From positions 186,001-250,000 of the forward strand of contig NZ_VCRO01000005.1 in NCBI RefSeq assembly GCF_006007885.1: 64,000 nt of DNA. The letters run 5' to 3'. The notes beneath the pieces were generated by a model. The model was given only the letters and a program-made list of their open reading frames with translations. It made no database searches and was not told the DNA's origin. The translations under genes were made by a program, and so were the position numbers. The DNA is from Alteribacter natronophilus. GTDB lineage: Bacteria; Bacillota; Bacilli; Bacillales; Salisediminibacteriaceae. Positions 16,819 through 25,028 of the stretch are shown here, in pieces (position 1 is the first letter of the stretch; the number at the start of each line of letters is the position of its first letter).

Positions 16819-17064
16819 CTAGAATTGGAAGTTTGGAATCGGATTTGCAATTTCCGGCTGATACCAGGCCTGATCGATACCATCGCAGTCAATGGCGTTG
16901 TTAATAACGTTCGTATTGAATACAGCCCCAACCTGGATTCCCCCGGCAATTATGACTTTGCCCTCGAGCGCCCAGTCCACCTGGTTGTTCTGCCCGGTTG
17001 TAACAGAGGAGTTCGGCCCAATTGAGTTCACGTTAATCTGGTTAAATATAACGGATACAGGCAT
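16819..17064 (-). CDS. GerPF-like spore protein 4
   Basis: An 81-residue protein beginning MPVSVIFNQINVNSIGPNSS. The VIFNQINVNSI start, the TTGQNNQVDWALEGKV segment and VFNTNVINNAIDCDGIDQ at the end closely follow the GerPF/GerPA pattern (I.INSI...GVVNFGD...N...N.D.D..D). First gene of the minus-strand pair with 16501-16809. Ribosome binding site AAGGTTGTGAG. Confidence 0.65.
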   Translation of the reverse strand: MPVSVIFNQINVNSIGPNSSVTTGQNNQVDWALEGKVIIAGGIQVGAVFNTNVINNAIDCDGIDQAWYQPEIANPIPNFQF

Positions 17065-17198
17065 GCGCTCACAACCTTATTTCTAAATAGTCTTGTTATA
17101 CAGGGTATGAACCCAGAGGCGGATTGTGATTGCCGTTTTTCTTCCAGATAAAACGGGAACGTGAGACAATAGTTGCATAACTTTGAGGAGGGATAAGC

Positions 17199-18596
17199 AT
17201 GAACCGTGAGGAAACACAGGCACTAATAGAAAATGTTATGGATACGCTTTCAGATGAAAACGGCTTTCTTGGCCTCCGTACCGAAGAGGAGCGGCGTGAA
17301 GTTTGCGGCTCTGCCAAGGAAATTCTCAAGACCACCGACAAAGTCATTAAAAGCTACATACGGGTGTCCAGGGAAAACAACGGGATCAGCCGCATTCCTG
17401 CCTACCGTGTTCAGCACAACAATATCAGCGGGTTTTATAAGGGTGGAATCCGCTTTAATGAGTATGTGACCGAATCGGAAGTTGAGAATCTTGCTATTCT
17501 GATGACGATCAAGAACGCCCTGCACAAGCTTCCATTCGGAGGGGCAAAAGGTGGCGTTCACGTAAATCCCAAGGAGTTTACCGATCGGGAACTCAACCTT
17601 ATCGCAAAAAAATACGTACAAGTATTCAAGCCGGACATTGGTCCGAATCATGACATTCCTGCCCCGGATCTCGGGACGAATGAACGGATCATCGACTGGA
17701 TGGTCGGCGAATACAAGACGATTCACCCGGGCGAATCGTATCTCGGCTCTTTCACCGGCAAAAGCGTGGAAAACGGCGGCGCCAAGGGACGCAGGGAATC
17801 CACCGGTATCGGAACCTATCTCAGTTACCAGTGGATGATCAATGACTGGTTTACCGACATCGCCGAGCAGGACGAGGTTGAACGGACCGGCCAGTGGGAA
17901 ACACTTGAGGCACTACATGACAAACATCGGGAAAACGGTTATCTGGAAGTAGCTGTCCAGGGATTTGGTAACGTGGGAAGCGTGGCGGCAAAAGAGGCCT
18001 TTCAGGATAAAAAACTAAAGCAGCGTGTAGTGGCTGTTTCCGATCGCGAAGTGACGCTGTATAACAGTGACGGGCTGGCGGTGGAATCACTCGACGCGTT
18101 CGGTTTTACACACCAGCGCCTTCCGAATACAGAGAAAGAGCTCGATGAACTGGATGTGAAAGCGGAAATTCTCGATGCAGGTGATGTGCTCACCGTGGAG
18201 TCGGATGTCCTTATTCTCGCTGCAGTGGAAGACCAGATTCACCGTGATAACATGAAGGACGTACCGGCAAAGGTATTTGTGGAAGGTGCAAATGCCCCCA
18301 TTTCACAGGAAGCGGATCAGTACCTTGAAGAGACAGGGAAAATTGTAATTCCCGATATTCTCGTCAATGCGGGTGGTGTTATCGTATCCTACCTGGAGTG
18401 GAAGCAGAGCCGCATTACGGAGGAATATTCGGAAGATGAAATTATCGATGAGATGGCCGCGCAGATGACAAAAACCTTCAAGCGGGTCTATGACACGTAT
18501 TTTTACTCGACTGAACAGTCCATGCGCTACGGCTGCTTTTATCTCGCTCTGGAACGTCTGACAAGCCTCCTTTATAAACACGGAAAGCTGTTTTAA
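17199..18596 (+). CDS. Glutamate dehydrogenase family protein (Glu/Leu/Phe/Val dehydrogenase)
   Basis: A 465-residue NAD(P)-dependent amino acid dehydrogenase. The catalytic-domain motif LPFGGAKGGVHVNPKEFT holds the lysine, and PAPDLGTNERIIDWM the catalytic aspartate. The Rossmann fold shows VAVQGFGNVGSVAA, and the C-terminal ILVNAGGVIVSYLEW is typical of GDH. It is about 40 residues longer than RocG or GudB. Most of the excess is an insertion before the Rossmann strand (about residues 218-245, NDWFTDIAEQDEVERTGQWE). Glutamate is the likeliest substrate, not proven. Ribosome binding site GAGGAGG; terminator downstream. Confidence 0.88.
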   Translation: MNREETQALIENVMDTLSDENGFLGLRTEEERREVCGSAKEILKTTDKVIKSYIRVSRENNGISRIPAYRVQHNNISGFYKGGIRFNEYVTESEVENLAILMTIKNALHKLPFGGAKGGVHVNPKEFTDRELNLIAKKYVQVFKPDIGPNHDIPAPDLGTNERIIDWMVGEYKTIHPGESYLGSFTGKSVENGGAKGRRESTGIGTYLSYQWMINDWFTDIAEQDEVERTGQWETLEALHDKHRENGYLEVAVQGFGNVGSVAAKEAFQDKKLKQRVVAVSDREVTLYNSDGLAVESLDAFGFTHQRLPNTEKELDELDVKAEILDAGDVLTVESDVLILAAVEDQIHRDNMKDVPAKVFVEGANAPISQEADQYLEETGKIVIPDILVNAGGVIVSYLEWKQSRITEEYSEDEIIDEMAAQMTKTFKRVYDTYFYSTEQSMRYGCFYLALERLTSLLYKHGKLF

Positions 18597-18658
18597 GCTA
18601 ACCATTGACATATTTGAAAATAAACGCTGTTTCCGGAAACTCCGGAAGACAAAGTAAA

Positions 18659-18690
18659 GGAGCCCGGGCTGGATGCCGGGCTCCTTTCGT
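18659..18690. terminator. Terminator between GDH-family and SNF2 genes
   Basis: GGAGCCCGG (18659-18667) pairs with CCGGGCTCC (18676-18684), with AAA before and TTT after. It can serve both convergent genes. Confidence 0.8.
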
Positions 18691-18712
18691 GTATGCGATA
18701 AATTCCGTCAGA

Positions 18713-21700
18713 CTATACCTGAAGCAGCTCCTGTATGTCCTCTTTTCCGAGAGAAGTGATTGAAGTTTCACCGGTCTGGATCACTTTGTCCATAAGCTCC
18801 CGTTTCTGCTCCTGAAGCTGATGGATCTTTTCCTCGATGGTGCCGGCTGTGACGAGTTTAAGCACCTGCACCACGTTTTTCTGGCCGAAGCGGTGAACAC
18901 GGTCGGCGGCCTGTTCTTCCACTGCCGGGTTCCACCAGGAGTCAAACAGAATAACCGTGTCGCCGCCTGTCAGGTTGAGTCCGGTTCCCCCAGCTTTGAG
19001 ACTCACAAGAAACAGGGGTTTCCCCCCGGCGTTGTACGCTTCGGCCATGGCTACCCGGTCTCTGGACGGTGTTTTTCCATCCAGGTAGTAATAATCCCAG
19101 CCGCTTTTTTCCAGTTCATCCCGGATCATGGCGAGCATGCTGGTGAACTGGGAAAAGATCACGATCCGTTTGCCGGAAGGTACTGCTTCCTTCAGATACT
19201 CCATAAGCCGGTCCAGCTTGCCGGAGCGCCCTTCGTATTCATCCATAAACAGAGACGGATGACAGCAGATCTGGCGCAGGCGTGTCAGGCCTGCAAGAAT
19301 TTTCATCCGGTTTTCCTGAAAGGCGTCTTCACGGATCACGTTTTTCACTTCATTTCGAAGAAGCTGAAGCTGAGCAAGGTAGACAGCCTTCTGGTTTTCC
19401 GTAAGCTCGGTAAACTGGACATTTTCCAGTTTGTCCGGGAGGTCCTTCAGCACGTCCTCTTTTACCCGCCTTAGGACAAATGGACGGACTCGCCTTGCGA
19501 TGCTCTTTTCCTTCATGTTTTTAAACGCCTGCTTGCTGGAAAAGAGACCGGGCAGGACGACTTCGAAAATGGAAAACAGCTCATCGAGGGAATTTTCGAT
19601 CGGTGTTCCGCTGAGGGCAAATGCCCGCTCGGCACGGAGCGACTTCACCGCACGTGCAGTCTGGGTCCAGTCGTTTTTGACGAACTGGGCTTCGTCCAGA
19701 ATGAGCGTTGTAAACACCTTTTCCTGGTACATGAGTGCGTCACGTCGCAGCAGCGGATAGCTTGTGATAATCACATCGGCTTCCCCGGCTCCTTCGAACG
19801 CTTCTTTCCGCTCAGCTCCGGGCCCGGAAATGACAGCGGACTTCAGTGTCGGGGCGAACCGCTGGATTTCCTTTTCCCAGTTATAAACGAGGCTCGACGG
19901 ACAGACAATCATCGCCTGCCCTTTACGCCCTTCCTCTTTTTCCGACAGCAGGTAGGCAATGGTCTGAATCGTCTTCCCAAGCCCCATGTCGTCGGCAAGC
20001 ACCCCGCCGAATCCGTAGGCGGAGAGTGTTTTCAGCCAGCGGAATCCTGTTTTCTGATATTCCCGCATGGTGTTGTCGAGAACTTCCGGTACCCGGGTGT
20101 CCACTTCCTCCGGGTGATAAATGCGCTCGAGCAACTCCCGAAAGCGCCTGCCTTTTCTTACAGCATCGTCTCCTGCCTCATCAATCTGAAAGGCTTTCAT
20201 GAGGGGAACCTGCTGGGTCTGGGTGTAGCCCTCCGAAGAAGCCGGCATCTGCTCAAGTACCGCTTTCATGCCTGCAAAACGGTCGTCCTGCAGATTAATG
20301 AACGCACCTGAAGACATTCTGTAGTACTTCTTGTTTTCCGCGAGGGCTCTGAGCATCCGCTCGATTTCGCCCCCTTCAATTCCTTCAAACTGGAACGTGA
20401 CATCGAGAAGGCTGAGCCTTTCGTCTGCTTCGATCTGTACACGCGGGTCTTCTGTGGGTGTATAGATGAGCTTTTTGGCTTCCGAGGTCATGTACACTTC
20501 CATCATCCCGGAAAGGTCCTCCACGTCGACGAGGAGAAACTCAAGCACATCGTCCCAGTCATCGAGATACAGCTCGGTTCCGTTGAATTTGAACGGAATT
20601 CGTTCAACCCTTGACAGCAGCTGCATCTCACGGTCCATATCGCGGACGATAATGTCCTCTCCTTCACTGCTGCCGCCAAACGGGGAAACTTCTACATCGC
20701 CGTAGTGGAATTCCATCCGGGCGGTAGCTGTGTCATCCACAAGATCGACGTACAGTTTTCCTCTCAGCGGCTCGGCTTTAATCAGACGCCGTACATCCGG
20801 TTCAATTTCGACTTCCCCTACCGTTTTCAGCTGCGGAAGTACGACCGAGGAAAGGTCCATCATTTTTTCTCTCGAAACGATGAGCTGGGAGAGATTTCGT
20901 GAAGAGAATTCCTTTTCAAGCATGAGTGCCGTCTGTTTTTCCTCTTCCTTAAGAAAGTAAAACGTGCCTCTGTGGAAGAGGGCGTTGTAATTTTTTCCGA
21001 GGACGATCGTATCCTCCCTGTTTTCCCATTCCAGGCGAAAGCGTGATTCGTCGTCGCCGTTGAACCGGACCCGGAATTTCAACGGGAGTTTTTCCGGTGA
21101 ACGGATGACATCAAGACCGGTATCAGGTCCATAATAATAACGGTCATTTTCCACCGTTACCCGGCAGTGCTTCAGGGCACTCAGGACGTCGTGGAGGAAT
21201 GGATTCGGAATCGTGATGCGCCGTCTGTCTTCTTTTCCCCGGTAGGATCTCAGGTAAAAGGAGGACAGTTCTTTTTCCACTTCGCTCACTTTCCGGAGCT
21301 GCTCAAAAACGCGGAGATCCTCTTCCCTGAAGGCGTAGTCGGACGGATGGTACGTAAACAGTTTGGAAAACCTGATTGCCTCCCCCTGTTCCATTGCCTC
21401 CAGAAATTCGCTGATATCCTTCACAATATAGCGGCGTGACGGGCCGACTTTCAGCTCAAGATCAACCGATCCATTCCCCGCATTGAATGGGGCTGTGATG
21501 ATGAGAATAAACTCCGTTTCCAGCCACTCCCGCTCGGTGTAGGTTTCCTTTTTCCGCTCGTATACCTGCTGGAAAGAGGTAATGAGACCGTCGGCGTTGT
21601 CCTCCCCGGTCTGCGGAGGCGGGTTAACGGCTGTCGCAGACTGCGCAGGTGATGAAGATTTTTCTGTTTCTCCGGCTGCCGCCAGCGCTGCAGCAGCGAT

Positions 21701-21961
21701 ATGCTTGCAGATGCCCTCGTACGTTTCAAAAGCGAGGCAGGTGCAGTGTGCGCGATTCAGATCAGGTGTGCGTTCGCTGTCTGTATAGAGGGTGACGTGA
21801 TAGTCATCCATTCCGTTCACAACAGCTACGTAGGCACGATCGGCCGGTTCGTAATACAAATCCTCCACTGCCTCATTGAGGTAATAGGACTTCCCTCTTG
21901 TAAACACAGTGGGTGAGCTGCAGTGAGCCTGGATTTCTTCTTCTGTTAATTTCCTGGTCAT
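18713..21961 (-). CDS. SNF2-family helicase with SWIM zinc finger
   Basis: About 1082 residues. A SWIM finger near residues 70-92 (C-T-C...C-K-H) is followed by a long SNF2-associated region and a C-terminal SWI2/SNF2 ATPase. The ATPase shows DDMGLGKTIQTIAYL (Walker A), LILDEAQFVKN (DEAQ box), SGTPIENSLDELFSIFEV and, in the helicase C domain, DSWWNPAVEEQAADRVHRFGQ. Such bacterial proteins remodel nucleoprotein complexes, in some cases RNA polymerase or stalled forks; this one's target is unknown. GGGGGGA with 7 nt spacing supports the ATG at 21961. The frame is open to 22075. Confidence 0.88.
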   Translation of the reverse strand: MTRKLTEEEIQAHCSSPTVFTRGKSYYLNEAVEDLYYEPADRAYVAVVNGMDDYHVTLYTDSERTPDLNRAHCTCLAFETYEGICKHIAAAALAAAGETEKSSSPAQSATAVNPPPQTGEDNADGLITSFQQVYERKKETYTEREWLETEFILIITAPFNAGNGSVDLELKVGPSRRYIVKDISEFLEAMEQGEAIRFSKLFTYHPSDYAFREEDLRVFEQLRKVSEVEKELSSFYLRSYRGKEDRRRITIPNPFLHDVLSALKHCRVTVENDRYYYGPDTGLDVIRSPEKLPLKFRVRFNGDDESRFRLEWENREDTIVLGKNYNALFHRGTFYFLKEEEKQTALMLEKEFSSRNLSQLIVSREKMMDLSSVVLPQLKTVGEVEIEPDVRRLIKAEPLRGKLYVDLVDDTATARMEFHYGDVEVSPFGGSSEGEDIIVRDMDREMQLLSRVERIPFKFNGTELYLDDWDDVLEFLLVDVEDLSGMMEVYMTSEAKKLIYTPTEDPRVQIEADERLSLLDVTFQFEGIEGGEIERMLRALAENKKYYRMSSGAFINLQDDRFAGMKAVLEQMPASSEGYTQTQQVPLMKAFQIDEAGDDAVRKGRRFRELLERIYHPEEVDTRVPEVLDNTMREYQKTGFRWLKTLSAYGFGGVLADDMGLGKTIQTIAYLLSEKEEGRKGQAMIVCPSSLVYNWEKEIQRFAPTLKSAVISGPGAERKEAFEGAGEADVIITSYPLLRRDALMYQEKVFTTLILDEAQFVKNDWTQTARAVKSLRAERAFALSGTPIENSLDELFSIFEVVLPGLFSSKQAFKNMKEKSIARRVRPFVLRRVKEDVLKDLPDKLENVQFTELTENQKAVYLAQLQLLRNEVKNVIREDAFQENRMKILAGLTRLRQICCHPSLFMDEYEGRSGKLDRLMEYLKEAVPSGKRIVIFSQFTSMLAMIRDELEKSGWDYYYLDGKTPSRDRVAMAEAYNAGGKPLFLVSLKAGGTGLNLTGGDTVILFDSWWNPAVEEQAADRVHRFGQKNVVQVLKLVTAGTIEEKIHQLQEQKRELMDKVIQTGETSITSLGKEDIQELLQV

Positions 21962-22082
21962 GTCGTAGTCCCCCCTGCCGGGCTGCTTTGCTTCGTCTAT
22001 TTCCATTCTGGTCGTGTGCTGACAAAAACATTCGTGCATGGATTGCGCTCCGTTTCCCATACTAATGTTAACCAAACTGCAA

Positions 22083-22109
22083 GTTTACACGGCAGCGGCT
22101 CAAGGGAAT
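22083..22109 (+). promoter_or_regulatory. Possible sigma-B promoter for the 38-aa gene
   Basis: GTTTAC (22083-22088), a 15-nt spacer and GGGAAT (22104-22109) approximate the general-stress consensus GTTTAA-N12-15-GGGTAT. It lies about 35 nt before the small protein gene. No other promoter is obvious there. Confidence 0.4.
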
Positions 22110-22144
22110 AGGATTAGCAATCACACACACGGGGTGAAAATAAC

Positions 22145-22261
22145 ATGGGCTTACTTTTTAGAAGAATACTGCGTATCTTTTTATTCAGCTTCCTTATGAA
22201 AATGGCGTCCCGCCTCGTCGGGCGGCTCGTAGGCCGGGTAACCGGCACGGAGCGGCGCTGA
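22145..22261 (+). CDS. Small basic membrane peptide, 38 aa
   Basis: MGLLFRRILRIFLFSFLMKM then ASRLVGRLVGRVTGTERR: one hydrophobic helix flanked by arginines. GGGGTGA lies 6 nt before the ATG, a perfect terminator lies 18 bp after the stop, and a possible sigma-B promoter lies upstream, so the transcription unit is complete. I know no homologue. It is divergent from the SNF2 gene. Confidence 0.6.
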   Translation: MGLLFRRILRIFLFSFLMKMASRLVGRLVGRVTGTERR

Positions 22262-22279
22262 TCAGGCGGAGGAAACGAC

Positions 22280-22309
22280 CCGGAAGGCAATTGCCTTCCG
22301 GTTTTTATT
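22280..22309 (+). terminator. Strong rho-independent terminator
   Basis: CCGGAAGGCA (22280-22289) and TGCCTTCCGG (22292-22301) form a perfect stem with a two-base loop, followed by TTTTTATT. Confidence 0.9.
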
Positions 22310-22311
22310 TT

Positions 22312-22498
22312 AGGCTGTTTTAGGTGTTGGTTTTCTGCGCTACAGGCCGACGCTTTCCGCGGGCAACACCTCAGCCTCCTCGGGAAAATCGCCCTGCGGG
22401 GTCTTCGGCTGTTGCTTTTCCCGCTGGAGTCGCGGCCTTTCGCTCCGAAATTAATAATACCAATAGCAACAATCTTTACGAAAAGAACTTTGTTTTAA
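22312..22498. repeat. Composite dispersed repeat (family A-like core, family C-like right end)
   Basis: The interior reads as the reverse complement of the family A core (CGCTTTCCGCGGGCAACACC, CTCCTCGGGAAAATCGCCCT, GCGGGGTCTTCGG). The right end (AGCAACAATCTTTACGAAAA) matches the inverted end of the family C element at 8271-8290. The left end starts TTTTAGGCTGTTTTAGG. It shows that the families share modules. Confidence 0.65.
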
Positions 22499-22567
22499 GG
22501 GGCGGGCATGCTTTCCGTGGTCAAGGCTCCCGCTCCAAAAATCACCTTTAAATAAGGAGCAATCTAC

Positions 22568-22705
22568 ACAGAACTGAAGGCGAAGCTTCCCGCCGGCAGC
22601 GAGACTCCTGCGGCCATGGAGGCCAGGCGAGACCCCGGAGGCGCAGCCGAGGAGGCTTGCCGGCATCGCCGCGGAAAGCGAGCGGACGGCGTGAAGCGAA
22701 GCTGT
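22568..22705. repeat. Dispersed repeat family B, copy 2 (inverted)
   Basis: GCGAGACTCCTGCGG, GGCGAGACCCCGGAGGC, GAGGAGGCTTGCCGG and GGAAAGCGAGCGGACGGCG are the reverse complements of the family B blocks at 708-860 and 55113-55262. About 70 bp from the preceding element. The stretch 22312-22765 contains no gene. Confidence 0.8.
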
Positions 22706-22765
22706 TTCCGCCTTTCGATGCAACCTCAGTTTCCATCTCGGATCCCCTTAAGGAGCTTTCGGTTA

Positions 22766-24691
22766 TTACTGGTTCTGCTTCCCTGCCTCAATTTCCTCCA
22801 CGATCTCGCTCAGTTCGGTCCACCGTTCCATTGCCTGTTCGAGTTCATCTTCGGTGTTCTGCTGTTCCTTAAAGAGTTCCTGCACTTTTACGGAGTCGCT
22901 GCCGGCATCTGTAATTTCGGATGCGATTTCCTCAAGGCGCTCTTCCAGGGCACTGATCCGGTCCTCAATCGTGTTCCACTCCTGCTGCTCGCGGTAGGAG
23001 AGTTTTTTCGTTTTCTTTCGCTGATCCGGGTTTGCATCAGCTGCCGGTTCAGAAGCTGATGCGGATGATTTGTCCGGAGCAGATCTGACTTCGCGGGCCC
23101 GGTCGGATTCCATGTATTCCGAGTAGTTGCCGTAGTAAGGCTCCACGCGCCCGTTCCCTGTGAAAACAAGGAGGCGGCCCACTACGCGGTCAAGAAAATA
23201 GCGGTCGTGGGAAACGGTAATGACAACCCCGGGGAACTGATCGAGGTAATCCTCCAGGATGCTCAGCGTCTGGGTGTCCAGGTCGTTTGTAGGCTCATCG
23301 AGAAACAGGACGTTCGGCTCCCCCATCAGTACGCGCAGAAGATACAGCCGGCGCCGTTCCCCGCCCGAAAGACGGCGGATGACGTTCCACTGGACAGAGC
23401 GCGGGAACATGAAACGCTCGAGCATCTGCTCCGCTGTGATCAGAGTCCCGTCCGAAGTATATACCACTTCCGCTGCTTCCTTAATGTATTCGATGACGCG
23501 GAGGTCTTCTTCCATATCCTGATGGTCCTGGGTATAGTAGCCGATCCTGACCGTTTCACCGGTTTCCACCGTCCCGCGATCCGCTTCAAGGCGTCCTGCG
23601 ATTACGTTCAGAAGCGTCGATTTGCCGGTCCCGTTTGGCCCGATAATGCCGATTCGGTCACCTGGGATCACCAGGCAGTCCACATCCTCAAACAGCCTGT
23701 TTCCGCCAAGGGACTTGGTGATGCCGTTCAGTTCAATCACTTTTTTGCCCAGACGGTGGGATCCGATGGAAAAATCGAGATCTTTTTTTTCCCGGGTAAA
23801 GGATTGTTCCTGAAGGTCCTCAGCCCGCTGGATCCGTGCTTTCTGCTTGGTGGTGCGGGCTTTGGCACCGCGTTTCAGCCACGCCAGCTCCCTGCGGAGA
23901 ATGTTGCGGTGCTTAGCCTCCTGCTGCTCGGCCTGCTCTTCCCGCTCTGCACGCTTCTGAAGATACGTCTCGTAATTTCCTTCGTAGGCATAAAGCGACC
24001 CGTGGTCGAGTTCAAAGATATGACTGGTCACCCGGTTCAGGAAATACCTGTCGTGGGTCACGAGAATGATCGCCCCTTTGTACTGGGCGAGAAAACCCTC
24101 AAGCCACTCGATGGTCACGTTATCGAGATGGTTTGTAGGCTCGTCGAGAATAAGGATGTCCGCCGGCTGAATTAAAGCACGGGCAATGGCCACCCGTTTT
24201 TTCTGTCCGCCCGACAGTTCCCCGGTTCTCTTTGCGAAGTCTGTAATACCGAGTCTGGTAAGAACGGTCCTTGCGGTGGTGTTGGCGTCCCAGGCATCCT
24301 GTTCGTCCATGAACTGCTGGTGCTTCATAAGAGCCGCCTGCTTTTTTTCATCAGCCGGGTCCTTTTCAAGAGCTGCTGCAGCGTGTTCGTAAGCCCGCAT
24401 TGTCCTCATAACATCCGCATCACCATCGTAAATCTGATCAAGGACAGTTTTGTCCGGATCGAGTTCCGGTTCCTGGGGCAGGTATTCGATGTGAAAGTCG
24501 TTGGCGTGATCGAGTCGGCCCGCTTCAGCTCCCTCAATGCCTGCCAGCACTTTCAGAAGCGTTGACTTGCCGGTGCCGTTTACACCGATCAGACCGATCC
24601 GCTCGCCTTTTGAAACTGAAAAAGAGACGCTGTCAAACAGGACTTTATCTCCATATGTCTTTGTGAGTCCGTCCACTGATAAAATGGTCAT
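22766..24691 (-). CDS. ABC-F ATPase, Uup/YfmR type
   Basis: A 641-residue soluble protein with two ABC domains and no membrane segment. Walker A motifs are GVNGTGKSTLLK (about residue 37) and GPNGTGKSTLLN (about 350). Signatures are LSGGQKKRVAIARAL and LSGGERRRLYLLRVL, and both Walker B motifs are followed by EPTN. A coiled-coil C-terminal domain (about residues 555-640, KKLSYREQQEWNTIEDRISA...) is the Uup-specific extension. Uup/YfmR proteins act on the ribosome and relieve stalling at difficult peptide sequences. No resistance phenotype is implied. Ribosome binding site AAAGGGGAAA. Confidence 0.88.
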   Translation of the reverse strand: MTILSVDGLTKTYGDKVLFDSVSFSVSKGERIGLIGVNGTGKSTLLKVLAGIEGAEAGRLDHANDFHIEYLPQEPELDPDKTVLDQIYDGDADVMRTMRAYEHAAAALEKDPADEKKQAALMKHQQFMDEQDAWDANTTARTVLTRLGITDFAKRTGELSGGQKKRVAIARALIQPADILILDEPTNHLDNVTIEWLEGFLAQYKGAIILVTHDRYFLNRVTSHIFELDHGSLYAYEGNYETYLQKRAEREEQAEQQEAKHRNILRRELAWLKRGAKARTTKQKARIQRAEDLQEQSFTREKKDLDFSIGSHRLGKKVIELNGITKSLGGNRLFEDVDCLVIPGDRIGIIGPNGTGKSTLLNVIAGRLEADRGTVETGETVRIGYYTQDHQDMEEDLRVIEYIKEAAEVVYTSDGTLITAEQMLERFMFPRSVQWNVIRRLSGGERRRLYLLRVLMGEPNVLFLDEPTNDLDTQTLSILEDYLDQFPGVVITVSHDRYFLDRVVGRLLVFTGNGRVEPYYGNYSEYMESDRAREVRSAPDKSSASASEPAADANPDQRKKTKKLSYREQQEWNTIEDRISALEERLEEIASEITDAGSDSVKVQELFKEQQNTEDELEQAMERWTELSEIVEEIEAGKQNQ

Positions 24692-25028
24692 TGGTCTTTC
24701 CCCTTTACGGTTCCTGTATGTGCGTGCCTGACGGGGCGGTGCAGGGCGGGAAAGTATCCCGCTGCTGTCACTTGTGATGACGGGGCTGCGCGCCCCTGCA
24801 GGCTCGTATATGTGAAGTTCGAGAAACCATTTTCTTTTTTTACCCTATCCCTCTATTGTAGCTCAATTGGGGGAGGTTTTGAAAATGATCGTGTGTGGAG
24901 AATCTGAAAACATTCGGATCGGCCTATTTTCAAGCTTTACATTATTTAGTAAGATGGTGTATGGACGAGATTTGTGCGTGAAGATTACAAAGTTTTACAT
25001 AGATAGTGAGCCTTTTAGGGGGATGACA
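24692..25028. other. Intergenic region between divergent uup-like and TraB genes
   Basis: No gene is supported. The part nearest the ABC-F gene has GC-rich potential hairpins (GCGGGAAAGTATCCCGC at 24746-24762 and GGGGCTGCGCGCCCC at 24782-24796). On the plus strand TTGTGC, 17 nt and TTACAT (about 24972-25000) may be the promoter of the TraB-like gene. A strong but probably incidental Shine-Dalgarno (GGGGGAGG) and ATG at 24885 are in frame with the downstream gene. Confidence 0.4.
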
